In this document: piece after piece, positions 15,861 to 24,217 of the stretch
Numbering within the stretch: the stretch's first letter is position 1
Layout: every line of letters begins with the position of its first letter
DNA from: an uncultured Bacteroidales bacterium
Lineage (GTDB): Bacteria; Bacteroidota; Bacteroidia; Bacteroidales; P3
Assembly: GCA_947168515.1 (NCBI GenBank)
Contig: CAMVMF010000035.1
Location: forward strand, 1 to 35,873
Length of the DNA stretch: 35,873 nt
Direction: 5' to 3'
The notes under the pieces: model-generated
The model's input: only the letters and a program-made list of their open reading frames with translations
Told to the model about the DNA's origin: nothing
Database searches by the model: none
Position numbers and translations under genes: made by a program

Positions 15861-17057
15861 TCATTTAAATTCACCTTTCCCTCTAATAAAATCTAGAATT
15901 TTCTGATTGGAATTAAAATGAATTGTCTCGCCCCAGAATTTCTCTATTAATGCTTTTCTCTCGGTTTCGTCCATGTTGTAGTCATGGTCATTCACTGTGG
16001 CAAGCAGTTCCTCAAAGGTGTATACCCTTTTGCCAACCACGTTTTCGTCAAAGGGATAGAAGAGGTCTCTTTCGTTAAGATATTCTTGATAATCGTATAG
16101 ATACAGTATCACCGATTTCCCCTCCATCAAGATGTAATCATACAACACCGACGAATAATCCGTAATGAGCACATCAGTGTAGGGCAGAATAGGATATACG
16201 TCAAGCCCTGCCGGAAAGTAAACAATGTTCGAATAATACTGTCCGTCGGTCTCTAGTTTCACATTGGGGTGAGGCTTCAATATGAGCAACTCGCCATGCG
16301 AACTCAAGACCGAATTGAGTCTTGCTAAATCCATCCCCTGTGCAAAAAGATTCCGCTGTGAATCTCTCCAAGTGGGCATATAAATCAATGTCCTACTGTA
16401 ATGACCAATCTTTTCTATCATCTGGCGGGCTTCAGGGGGTTCGTATGTTGTGATAAAAACGGTGCGCAATCCGACCTCTTCAGTCAAAATCTCGTTGCGA
16501 GGATACCCAAACTCCAGGCAACGGTCCAGAGGAATTCGAAATGAGGAAGAGAAGAGATGCGTCTGAAAGGGGGTAGAAGTAACCAAATAGTCTGGTGCCC
16601 TGAACGACTGGGGGTGGCAATAGACCTCCTTGAAATCAGTCTTCTGATAGCGTGCACCCAAGGGACCGGAGAGAATGTTATATTCGATCCTTTTCAATCC
16701 AACACCGTGCCACAGGTTCACACAGACGGCTCCACCCGAAAAGCTATAGAAAATATCAGATGTGTAAGAATTGAAGAACCAATATTTGGAGGTAAGAGAG
16801 TGCCACACGCCTTGGGGAGAAGCCAAGTGGTAGGCCTTGAAGCCCAAGCTCCGCACAAGCCTGACTGTAGCCATGGAACTGCTAATCCAAGCCGCATTGA
16901 TGTCAGAACAATGTAGACAGGTATAGATAAAAAAATATTTGGCATTATCATTGAACCTTCCGGCAAAACTGCCAAATGCATACTTCCGTTTGTTTCGTAC
17001 AAACAGGAACGAGAAAGGATAAAGTATGTAGCAAAATGTGTATAACAATATTTTCAT
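15861..17057 (-). CDS. CDP-glycerol/CDP-ribitol polyol-phosphate transferase family (TagF-like, Glyphos_transf)
   Basis: 398 residues. It shows the family landmarks of PF04464: NLWHGVGLKRI in the first half, and LLILKPHPNV then DVLITDYSSVLYDYILMEGK with a following D-Y-Y-E-R-L-F pattern in the second half. In TagF/TarL enzymes these regions bind the CDP-polyol donor and catalyse transfer of polyol phosphate to a growing chain on the inner-membrane face. The short hydrophobic N terminus (ILLYTFCYILYPFSFLFV) probably anchors it. Its divergent neighbour encodes a CDP-ribitol-type synthase, which points to ribitol rather than glycerol phosphate. At 398 residues it lacks the long N-terminal extension of some TagF proteins. 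Base composition is more AT-rich than in the adhesin operon, hinting at a transferred polysaccharide locus. Confidence 0.82.
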   Translation of the reverse strand: MKILLYTFCYILYPFSFLFVRNKRKYAFGSFAGRFNDNAKYFFIYTCLHCSDINAAWISSSMATVRLVRSLGFKAYHLASPQGVWHSLTSKYWFFNSYTSDIFYSFSGGAVCVNLWHGVGLKRIEYNILSGPLGARYQKTDFKEVYCHPQSFRAPDYLVTSTPFQTHLFSSSFRIPLDRCLEFGYPRNEILTEEVGLRTVFITTYEPPEARQMIEKIGHYSRTLIYMPTWRDSQRNLFAQGMDLARLNSVLSSHGELLILKPHPNVKLETDGQYYSNIVYFPAGLDVYPILPYTDVLITDYSSVLYDYILMEGKSVILYLYDYQEYLNERDLFYPFDENVVGKRVYTFEELLATVNDHDYNMDETERKALIEKFWGETIHFNSNQKILDFIRGKGEFK

Positions 17058-17085
17058 TCTTTGATTGAATAAGTTGATAATCCCG

Positions 17086-17121
17086 ATAACTTTCTTTTAA
17101 ACGAAAGAAGACCAAAGTTAT
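17086..17121 (-). promoter_or_regulatory. Minus-strand -7 element overlapping an inverted repeat
   Basis: Read on the minus strand, 17120-17113 is TAACTTTG, a match to TAnnTTTG, about 55 bases before the TagF-like start. The same bases form one arm of a perfect 8-bp inverted repeat (ATAACTTT at 17086-17093, AAAGTTAT at 17114-17121), with a smaller CTTT/AAAG pair nested inside. This could be an operator or a leader hairpin. Confidence 0.4.
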
Positions 17122-17289
17122 TGCCAACACACGAAAAAAAATGTAGAAGGCAGGCCTTATAGCACCCTGAGTATGACAGTCAACCCAAATCGGGTAATTA
17201 CACCAAACAACAGGCATTTAATAGAAAGGCATAGCTTCTTTTTAGAGTGATAGTTGATGGACTATTCTCTTTATTTGAGAAAAAAAATG

Positions 17290-17297
17290 TATTTTTG
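17290..17297 (+). promoter_or_regulatory. -7 element TATTTTTG of the CDP-ribitol synthase gene
   Basis: TATTTTTG matches TAnnTTTG. It would give a leader of about 95 bases before ATG 17398, long for this window. No well-spaced TTTG -33 box is visible. The rest of the 340-base divergent spacer (17058-17397) shows no gene. Confidence 0.5.
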
Positions 17298-17397
17298 CAA
17301 TATGGCATGAAGGAGACAGCACAGCAAAGTATGCTAAATTTCAGCTTTTTATAAATGCCTACGTTGTAAAAAAGAACTTGAGAATTAAAATACTACG

Positions 17398-18768
17398 ATG
17401 AATATTGCAATAATACTTGCCGGTGGAAGCGGCACCCGACTGGGCGGGGGACTCCCGAAACAGTTTATGAAGGTGGCCGGAAAGAAGGTGATTGAACACA
17501 CAATTGATGTGTTTGAAAAGAATGAAAAGATTGACGAAATTGCAATCGTCTGCAAGTCAGATTATATTCCTGAAATGGAGCAGATGGTGGTAAAAAATGA
17601 ATACCGAAAGGTGAGAAAGATTTTGCAAGGGGGAAAAGAGCGCAGCGATTCGTCAATCTCGGCCATTGCTGCCTATACTAATGACAACGACGTGCTGGTC
17701 TTCCACGATGCAGTGCGTCCATTAGTGAACAACAGGATTATTGACGACTGCATAGCTGCCATGGAGCACTATGATGCGGTGGACGTAGCCATTCCGGCCA
17801 CCGATACTATCATACAGGTGGACAGGCAGGACTGCATCAGCAGCATTCCCATCCGAAGCACGCTGCGCAGTGGGCAAACGCCTCAATGTTTTCGACGCGG
17901 AATAATCAAAAAAGCTTACGACCTTGCGTTGGCAGACCCAACATTCACTACTACAGATGACTGCGGCGTGGTGCGCAAATATCTGCCGGACACGAAAGTA
18001 TATGTAGTGCCTGGCGAGGTGTTCAACATGAAGGTGACCTACATGGAAGACCTCTTCTTGCTGGACAAGTTGTACCAACTGAAGGCAATTGCTAGCGACA
18101 ACCACAAGATTTCAGAGCTGGCCTCAAAGACCATGCCTAACAAGGTGCTGGTGGTTTTTGGAGGCTCATACGGCATTGGAGAGGAGGTAGTGAAGTATGG
18201 CCGTGAACTGGGTGCGGTGGTCTATTCGTTCTCCCGCTCTCAGAATGGGGTGGACGTGACCAACATGGAGCAGGTGAAGAAGTCCCTGGCCATGGTGCAC
18301 GAGAGAAACGGACGTATCGACTTTGTGGTGGACACGGCTGGCATTCTTGTGAAAGAACCGCTGTACTCCATGAGCGATGAGGACATCGTCAAGAGCCTGA
18401 ATGTAAACTACCTGGGGGTTATCAATGTAGCCAAAGCCGCATACGAATACCTGAAAGAGACTCACGGATCAATGCTTTTCTATACCAGCAGTAGCTACAC
18501 CCGCGGACGTATGCTGTACAGCGTGTACAGTTCAACGAAGGCCGCCATTGTCAATCTGGTTCAGGCCCTAGCCGAGGAGTGGGCGGACAAGGGCATCCGT
18601 ATCAACTGCATCAACCCTGAACGGACTAAGACTCCAATGCGCATCAACGCATTCGGCAATGAACCCGAAGGTTCATTGCTGGAGCCGAAGTATGTAGGCA
18701 TCGCCTCTATCAATACACTTGTTGAGAACCTTTCAGGCGAAGTGGTTGACGTAAAACGTCAAGGGTGA
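17398..18768 (+). CDS. Bifunctional cytidylyltransferase / SDR oxidoreductase (CDP-ribitol synthase type)
   Basis: 456 residues in two fused parts. Residues 1 to about 235 are an IspD/TarI-like cytidylyltransferase (IILAGGSGTRLGGGLPKQF; VFHDAVRPLV; RSTLRSGQTPQCF). From about 248 to the end is a short-chain dehydrogenase with the nucleotide loop GGSYGIG (255-261), a central NVNYLG and the catalytic Tyr377-xxx-Lys381 (YSSTK). The same fusion in Haemophilus (Bcs1/Acs1) reduces ribulose 5-phosphate and couples it with CTP to make CDP-ribitol, the expected activity here. A stand-alone IspD for isoprenoids would not carry the SDR half. It is divergent from the TagF-like transferase that could use the product. 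The C terminus ends soon after the Rossmann core. Confidence 0.87.
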   Translation: MNIAIILAGGSGTRLGGGLPKQFMKVAGKKVIEHTIDVFEKNEKIDEIAIVCKSDYIPEMEQMVVKNEYRKVRKILQGGKERSDSSISAIAAYTNDNDVLVFHDAVRPLVNNRIIDDCIAAMEHYDAVDVAIPATDTIIQVDRQDCISSIPIRSTLRSGQTPQCFRRGIIKKAYDLALADPTFTTTDDCGVVRKYLPDTKVYVVPGEVFNMKVTYMEDLFLLDKLYQLKAIASDNHKISELASKTMPNKVLVVFGGSYGIGEEVVKYGRELGAVVYSFSRSQNGVDVTNMEQVKKSLAMVHERNGRIDFVVDTAGILVKEPLYSMSDEDIVKSLNVNYLGVINVAKAAYEYLKETHGSMLFYTSSSYTRGRMLYSVYSSTKAAIVNLVQALAEEWADKGIRINCINPERTKTPMRINAFGNEPEGSLLEPKYVGIASINTLVENLSGEVVDVKRQG

Positions 18769-18809
18769 GCCGTGTGACAAGAAAAAAAAGTACCCGTCCC
18801 AGGCTTTTA

Positions 18810-19799
18810 TCAGTACTGCATCACATCGCCACGACCAAAGCAATAGGAGTCAAATTCTCTCTTCAGGCCGCGGCCTAAGGCGATTTGTTCGGCAAAGAAT
18901 TCGCCTTTGTTGCCTTCGACGGCTATCCAGCCGTTAGGAGTCAGGGCCATGTCCCAGCCGATGAAGGTGAGACGAGGCAGACGAAGGGCCATTTGGGTGG
19001 TGATATGCTTCAGTTCTTCCCAGCGGGGTATCTGCACACCTTTGAAGGGTCTGCCGCTGTCGGGGTGGGCGGTGAAAGTGTGACCAAGGTCATCTATGGC
19101 ATCGGTGACAATAAGGCCTGTTTCGGAGTCGACTAATGCCATGACACCGCCTTGGGCTCCATTGTCGACAAACGCTCCCACGCGGCCTGTCTTGATGATG
19201 GAGGTGAAACGGCTGACATGTCCCCGGTGCTGGAAGGTGTTAATGCGGACGGTGTTGACCGAAGAGGGGTTGAAACTTGCCATAAAGGGGTCTTGGGCTA
19301 TGCGTTCTTCAACAATGAAACGCCTTTTCAGCTGCATCATCTCGTCGAACGTGTCTGCCCACTGGTGGGGTGCTTGGGGACAGAGCAGCCGCACGCCTCG
19401 GCCTCCGCAGTCGTCCACCGGCTTGGCTACCAGTTGTCCCATGGCCTGACCGAAACGGATGAATTCGGCCCGGTCGGCTTCCGAAGCCACCTGCATGAAA
19501 CGCCTCCCATAAAAGTCCTCAAGCAGCTGCGCCGCACGATATTTGTCCATGATGAGGGCCTGTTGGCGGGGTTCATTGATGCGGCGGCAGACTTGGTTGC
19601 GGTAGTGGTCGGTGATATAGGAGCGGCGTTGGGCCTCGGTTTTGTGGGCAAAGTCGTATCGGTCGTACTCTTCGTAGAAAGTCTTGTGCAGGAGGGTTTC
19701 GCGCAGTTTATCTTCGTTGCCGTCGGCCCGTTGCAGGTAGTCAAGATACCGCTTTCTGAGCAGGGTCTTATAAAGGAACAGATATAGGTTCATGGCCAT
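18810..19799 (-). CDS. Sugar-transfer-associated ATP-grasp protein
   Basis: 329 residues from ATG 19799; an in-frame TTG at 19814 and an ATG at 19793 are alternatives. It resembles the ATPgrasp_ST family (PF14397): LVAKPVDDCGGRGVRLL supplies the ATP lysine and glycine loop, FIVEERIAQ the adenine-binding strand, VNTVRINTF and GWDMALTPNGWIAVEGNKGE the metal and substrate region. Members sit in polysaccharide or surface-modification loci and are predicted to ligate an amino acid or similar group in an ATP-dependent step; no reaction is proven for this type. No signal peptide, so cytoplasmic. It starts 11 bases after the stop of the GH3 fusion gene, suggesting one transcript, and converges on the CDP-ribitol synthase gene with a 41-base gap. 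Confidence 0.8.
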   Translation of the reverse strand: MAMNLYLFLYKTLLRKRYLDYLQRADGNEDKLRETLLHKTFYEEYDRYDFAHKTEAQRRSYITDHYRNQVCRRINEPRQQALIMDKYRAAQLLEDFYGRRFMQVASEADRAEFIRFGQAMGQLVAKPVDDCGGRGVRLLCPQAPHQWADTFDEMMQLKRRFIVEERIAQDPFMASFNPSSVNTVRINTFQHRGHVSRFTSIIKTGRVGAFVDNGAQGGVMALVDSETGLIVTDAIDDLGHTFTAHPDSGRPFKGVQIPRWEELKHITTQMALRLPRLTFIGWDMALTPNGWIAVEGNKGEFFAEQIALGRGLKREFDSYCFGRGDVMQY

Positions 19800-19810
19800 T
19801 GGGGTAAAAT

Positions 19811-22192
19811 TCAATTGCCAAAACCAGCCACCCCGTTGGCCTGGTCATTCAAGGAACCCGTGACTGACTTATACAGTTCGCTTTGAATCTGGGTGCGGAT
19901 ATTCATGCTGGCCAATTTGTTGGTTTTGGGCGAAGGGTAGACCCGATTGGAGAGGAAGACAAAGAGCATATTACTCTCAGGGTCCACCCACACCATGGTG
20001 CCGGTGAAGCCCGTGTGGCCATAGCTCTTCTGCGAGGCCTCGTCGCAAGCACTTCCGCCCGTACCTTTCAGCAGCGGTTTGTCAAAACCCAGGGCACGTC
20101 GGCAGCCTTGCCTTTCGTAGTAGCGTGTATTAAAAAGATCTATAGTTTCCGGTTTCAGATAACGGTGCCCGTCATAGGTGCCTCCGTTTAGCAGCATCTG
20201 CAGTATCTTGGCCAAGTCATCTGCCGTGCTGAACAGGCCGGCATGGCCAGACACGCCTCCCATGGCATAGGCATTCTCGTCGTGCACCACGCCCTGCACC
20301 AATCGGTTACGATAATGTGTGTCGTACTCCGTGGGAGCAATATTCACACTGTCAATACCATGTTCTGTAGGATTGTAGAAAGTGTGGCACAGACCCATGG
20401 GCGAGTAGAAATGGCTATGGACGAAGATATCCAAACGCTGTCCCGAAACGCCCTGCACCAAATCGCCCAACAATATAAAGCCCAAGTCGCTATAGACGTA
20501 TTCGCTGTTGCCGTTCAATGGCGATGCTACCACCTGTTCCAAAACGCTCTCGCGAGGGTCCTCGGCATCCTTGGCGGTTTTCCAATAGGGGTCAAAAGAC
20601 TTCAGCCGGGCCATATGGCTCATGGCCTGCCTGATAGTGATTTTGGCCTTGTCGGTGTGTTTGAGGTAAGGAAGATATCGGCTCAGGGGGTCGTCAAGAT
20701 GCACCTTGCCCGTTTCTACTAGTTTCATCATGGCCAAGGTGGTAGACACCATCTTGGTGACGGAAGCTATATCGTAAACCGTGTTCATGGTAACCTCGGG
20801 CGAGGCCGAGTCATACGTCAGACGGCCATAGGCTTTTCTGAAGAGCATCTTGCCGTCCTTCATGGCCAACACCTGGCAGCCGGGATAAGCGCCTTTGGCA
20901 ATACCGTCGTTGACAATACTGTCAATGGTGCCTGAAGTCACCAGCCGGAGCGAACGAACAATGGACTCACAGCGCAGGCTGTCCTCCTGGTCTGGCACGT
21001 GCCAGCTGTTGGGCTTCAGATTGGCGCAGCCATGCTCATATTTCTCGCGCAGCACACGGCGACAACGCATCTCTATCAATTGTTTCAAATCGGGGTCGCC
21101 TTCTGCCGCCTGGCAGATACGCCTGATGGCCTGTGGCACATCGGGAGGCAGCAACAGGATGTCGCTTCCGGCCAACAGCGCAGCCAGCTCACCATCGCCA
21201 TCCTTATAGTATTTTGTCACGCCCTGCATATCCAACCCGTCGGTAATCACCATACCGCTAAATCCCATCTTCTTACGCAACAACTCACTCACCAAATGAC
21301 TGGAGAGTGACGAAGGATGGTTGGACTCGGGTTCATAGGCATTCACTTGCAGGTGGGCAGTCATAACCCCCTCCACGCCGGCATTAATCAGCTGCTGGAA
21401 GGGATAGAGGTCGACGGTGTCCATATATTCACGGGTGTGATTGATGACAGGCAGGTCGAAATGGCTGTCGGTCTTGGTGTCGCCATGACCGGGGAAATGC
21501 TTGGCCACAGCCATCACTCCCGCGCTCTGCAACCCTTTCATATACTGTATGCCTAACTCGGCGACACGCTTTGGGTCGGCACTAAAGGAGCGCGGCCCTA
21601 TAACAGGGTTGTCGGGATTGCTGTTGACATCAACCACTGGGGCAAAATTGACATGGATTCCCATGTGCTTGCACTGCAAGCCTATCTCCCTTCCCATATC
21701 GTACAGCAGGGTGTCCATCTCATGTGGCAGCAAGCCAAATTCGGCGTTCTGTGGGAAGGCGTAACAGTCTTTCAACCGCATTCCCAGTCCCCATTCGGCA
21801 TCGATGCATACCAGCAACGGCACCTTGCTAACATACTGGAACCGCTTGATTAACGGCAGCGTCTTCTTGGCCGTACCCACAAAGAAGCACACCCCTCCCA
21901 CCTCGGTCTCTCTAATAACTTGCTCAAAGTCGCGTTGCTCTTTGCCTTCGAGGTTCAGCGGCACACGGATAACCATCAGCTGTGCCACTTTCTGGCTCAG
22001 CGTCATATCCTTCATCACCGAGTCCACCCAAAGGGTGCCCAGCTGCGAGTGGTGGGACTTCCTTGCTGCTGCGAGGGCAGCCTCCCGCGTAGCCCTCACA
22101 GTTTTCTTCATTCCTCGCACCTGCCCATGACATAAAGGCCCAAATAACATAATAATAGACAATAATATAGTGATTTTTTTCATAATATACAT
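19811..22192 (-). CDS. GH3 beta-N-acetylhexosaminidase fused to a beta-lactamase-fold serine hydrolase
   Basis: 793 residues from ATG 22192 (another ATG at 22183; an upstream TTG is unlikely). The signal peptide is KKITILLSIIMLFGPLCHG. Residues about 45-395 are glycoside hydrolase family 3, NagZ-like: KHFPGHGDTKTDSHFDLP (from 231) carries the loop His and substrate-binding residues, and ITDGLDM gives the nucleophile Asp318. Residues about 425-775 are a class C/PBP-type serine hydrolase with SVTK (477-480), YSDLGF as the second motif and GHTGFTG as the KTG-like motif. The fusion is recurrent in Bacteroidota. It probably acts in the periplasm on muropeptides: the first domain removes N-acetylglucosamine, the second may act as an amidase, esterase or peptidase. 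An EnvC-like gene lies upstream, so the cluster fits cell-wall turnover. Confidence 0.9.
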   Translation of the reverse strand: MYIMKKITILLSIIMLFGPLCHGQVRGMKKTVRATREAALAAARKSHHSQLGTLWVDSVMKDMTLSQKVAQLMVIRVPLNLEGKEQRDFEQVIRETEVGGVCFFVGTAKKTLPLIKRFQYVSKVPLLVCIDAEWGLGMRLKDCYAFPQNAEFGLLPHEMDTLLYDMGREIGLQCKHMGIHVNFAPVVDVNSNPDNPVIGPRSFSADPKRVAELGIQYMKGLQSAGVMAVAKHFPGHGDTKTDSHFDLPVINHTREYMDTVDLYPFQQLINAGVEGVMTAHLQVNAYEPESNHPSSLSSHLVSELLRKKMGFSGMVITDGLDMQGVTKYYKDGDGELAALLAGSDILLLPPDVPQAIRRICQAAEGDPDLKQLIEMRCRRVLREKYEHGCANLKPNSWHVPDQEDSLRCESIVRSLRLVTSGTIDSIVNDGIAKGAYPGCQVLAMKDGKMLFRKAYGRLTYDSASPEVTMNTVYDIASVTKMVSTTLAMMKLVETGKVHLDDPLSRYLPYLKHTDKAKITIRQAMSHMARLKSFDPYWKTAKDAEDPRESVLEQVVASPLNGNSEYVYSDLGFILLGDLVQGVSGQRLDIFVHSHFYSPMGLCHTFYNPTEHGIDSVNIAPTEYDTHYRNRLVQGVVHDENAYAMGGVSGHAGLFSTADDLAKILQMLLNGGTYDGHRYLKPETIDLFNTRYYERQGCRRALGFDKPLLKGTGGSACDEASQKSYGHTGFTGTMVWVDPESNMLFVFLSNRVYPSPKTNKLASMNIRTQIQSELYKSVTGSLNDQANGVAGFGN

Positions 22193-22350
22193 AATCTTAT
22201 TTTTGCCACCTTGCAATAATCAGTACATTGTTTTTTGCTTGCATAAGCTTATCGTTCTCTAGGAGCCCAACGCCCTTCGGCAGTCATCATCTAATCATAT
22301 TTCATTTGAGGCCGGCCAAAGGCAGAGCCCTAATTCCACACCTAGCCGCG

Positions 22351-23601
22351 TCATTTCAACCAATGCCTTGGGTTAAGGGCATCCTTGCCACACCATACTT
22401 GGAAACTAAATTCCGAGGTTTCCTCCCCACTGCTATACACCGTGCCGATAGCCTGACGGGTACTCACCTTGGTTCCCTGGCTCACCGAGACGGTACCCAG
22501 TCCGGCATAGACAGTCATGTAGGAACCATGGCGGATGATGACGCCCTTGCTGCCGTTGGGGGCAGTGAAGATACGGGCCACCGTGCCGTTGAACACAGCA
22601 TTCACTGTGGCACCGGCAGCACAGTTCAAATCAATGCCATAGTTGCGGTTCTGACCGCCCGAGGAGTGGGTATAAAGACCATATTCTCTTGAGACCGAAC
22701 GGTAGTAGACAGGCCACGAGAGACGGCCTTTGTTCTGGACGAAGTCGGCGGAGGCAGCGTCGCTATACACAGCGCCGGAGCTTTTGTTTGAAGAGCCTGT
22801 CCTGTTGTTATTCTTCTTTGGAGAGGGGGTACTGCTGGACGAGCCGGACGACTTGGCCACCTCGGCATTGATAAGTTGCTGAATTTGGTTCTGCAGCTGC
22901 TGTTTTTGTTTTTCTTTCTTGGCTATCTGCTGTTTCAAGTTCTTTTCGTCCTGCTGACTCTTTTGCAGTTTCTGCTGCTGCTGGTTCTGTTCACGAGACA
23001 GGGCATCCTTCTGCTTTTGCTCCTGGCTGAGCAGCGACGACTTTTCCCTCCGCTGGCGCTGAAGGTCTAGGCTCATGTCCTGAAACTGCACCTCACGGCG
23101 ATGGATGGCCGTAGCCTGATGTTTGCGGAAGCGGGCGTATTCATTGAAGTACTTCAGCTTCAAATAGCTGTAATTATAGGTCTCGTTGTCCAATACCAAA
23201 GAAGTGGAGTTCACATTTTGTCTCAACCCATAGAGCGTTCGCACCACCTTGGCATATTCTATCTTCATGCTGTCAATCTGACCCCGCACCACCCGAAGCG
23301 AATCCTCGGTCTTGGAAATCTGGCGGTCCAGCATTCCCATCTGTTTGTTGATGTTTTTAATGAGATTATTTCTCTCATTAATGCGTTTCTTAATGAGGTT
23401 TATTTGGTTGGCGGAGGCCTTAGTAGTCTTCTTAACCTTGCTCAACTCATTGGAGAGACGGGCAATTTCACGTTCGATACGGGTCTTTTCGTTCTCCAAT
23501 TGTTTCTTCGTCTGCGACTGGGCCGGAGAAGCCACAATAATCAGCATCAAGAAGATACACAACAGCTTATTCAAGGGCATATGTTGGGAAATACAATGCA
23601 T
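22351..23601 (-). CDS. EnvC-like murein hydrolase activator (coiled coil plus degenerate LytM/M23 domain)
   Basis: 416 residues. The signal peptide ends near SPAQSQ (about residue 30). Residues 31-245 are a long charged coiled coil, rich in Gln/Lys toward its end; a low-complexity Ser/Asn linker (250-275) follows, then a LytM/M23 domain (about 295-416). Zinc ligands are missing: the His of HxGxD is Asn320 (NYGID), and the His of the YxHL motif is Gly367 (YAGL), though His358 and Asp324 remain. EnvC-type proteins share this loss and activate cell-division amidases rather than cut peptidoglycan themselves. Replacement of these ligands is usual among Bacteroidota relatives. ATG 23580 is an alternative start; 23601 is preferred because it follows an A-rich leader 21 bases after the -7 box. 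Confidence 0.87.
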   Translation of the reverse strand: MHCISQHMPLNKLLCIFLMLIIVASPAQSQTKKQLENEKTRIEREIARLSNELSKVKKTTKASANQINLIKKRINERNNLIKNINKQMGMLDRQISKTEDSLRVVRGQIDSMKIEYAKVVRTLYGLRQNVNSTSLVLDNETYNYSYLKLKYFNEYARFRKHQATAIHRREVQFQDMSLDLQRQRREKSSLLSQEQKQKDALSREQNQQQQKLQKSQQDEKNLKQQIAKKEKQKQQLQNQIQQLINAEVAKSSGSSSSTPSPKKNNNRTGSSNKSSGAVYSDAASADFVQNKGRLSWPVYYRSVSREYGLYTHSSGGQNRNYGIDLNCAAGATVNAVFNGTVARIFTAPNGSKGVIIRHGSYMTVYAGLGTVSVSQGTKVSTRQAIGTVYSSGEETSEFSFQVWCGKDALNPRHWLK

Positions 23602-23621
23602 ATTTATATTATTTCAAAATG

Positions 23622-23629
23622 CAAAAATA
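23622..23629 (-). promoter_or_regulatory. -7 element TATTTTTG of the EnvC-like gene
   Basis: Read on the minus strand, 23629-23622 is TATTTTTG, matching TAnnTTTG, 20 bases before the preferred start. It gives a short A-rich leader. A GTTGG about 17 bases upstream may serve as a weak -33 box. Confidence 0.55.
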
Positions 23630-23926
23630 CATTATTTTTCGGTTCCAACCATTCCCCTTGCAAAAAAAATATTCAACAGCATCTGTTGATAACCAATAGC
23701 GGCCAACCTCCATGTTCCAAAGTATAGAAAAAACAGGCACCAGCCTTAGGCATGCATTGCCACAACCGTCAACAAACAAAAAAAGACAAAACCTTTCAGA
23801 CAGGGGACAGGGTGACCCGCAACAACAATTTCTGTGAGAAGTGAGAGGTGAGAGGTGAGAATTGAGAGGTGAGGGTTGAGAGGTGAGGGTTGAGAGGTGA
23901 GAATTGAGAATTAAGAATTAAGAGTT

Positions 23927-23990
23927 GGTAACCTCTAGAAATGCCCAAAAAGAGCTTAAACATATCTAGCCCAATGGCAACGCCTTGGGT
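23927..23990 (+). repeat. Double-hairpin element family 2, copy 1
   Basis: It starts GGTAACC and ends in the hairpin CCCAATGGC-AAC-GCCTTGGG (23970-23989). The first hairpin has decayed (GCCC-AAAAA-GAGC). The spacer TTAAACATATCTAG is conserved with the other copies. Confidence 0.75.
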
Positions 23991-24018
23991 GAGAGTTGAG
24001 AATTGAGAATTGAGAGTT

Positions 24019-24140
24019 GGTAACCTCCAGAAATGCCCTGCAAGGGCTTAAACAGATCTAGCCCAATGGCAACGCCTTGGGTAAATGAGTGGGTTACTAA
24101 TGATGCCCTGAAAGGGCACAACATAAAACGCACGATTTTT
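24019..24140 (+). repeat. Double-hairpin element family 2, copy 2 (most complete)
   Basis: GGTAACC, hairpin GCCCT-GCA-AGGGC (24035-24047), spacer TTAAACAGATCTAG, hairpin CCCAATGGC-AAC-GCCTTGGG with one bulged T (24062-24081), then TAAATGAGTGGGTTAC and a third hairpin GCCCT-GAA-AGGGC (24105-24117), ending near ACGCACG. Confidence 0.8.
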
Positions 24141-24217
24141 AGTGCTCACCAGTTGAGAATTGAGAATTGAGAGGTGAGAATTGAGAATTGAGAGGTGAGA
24201 ATTGTGAATTAAGAGTT

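Larger units (their letters stand above)
23835..24213 (+). repeat. Interrupted heptanucleotide repeats (TGAGAAT/TGAGAGG)
   Basis: Runs of a 7-base unit, mainly TGAGAAT, TGAGAGG and TGAGGGT, occupy about 23835-23925, 23990-24018 and 24151-24213. Each run ends directly against a copy of the double-hairpin repeat that begins GGTAACC. No gene is present between 23630 and 24502. Confidence 0.85.

Noticed and set aside
17201..17215. 15-base identity with the end of the radical SAM gene (1538-1552), read as a possible pseudogene fragment
   Set aside because: A single 15-base match is expected by chance between two places in a 36-kb window; flanking codons do not match and a stop lies just upstream.
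16948..17217. Minus-strand frame covering the start of the TagF-like gene and its promoter
   Set aside because: It overlaps the better supported gene in another frame and crosses its -7 element; no domain recognised.
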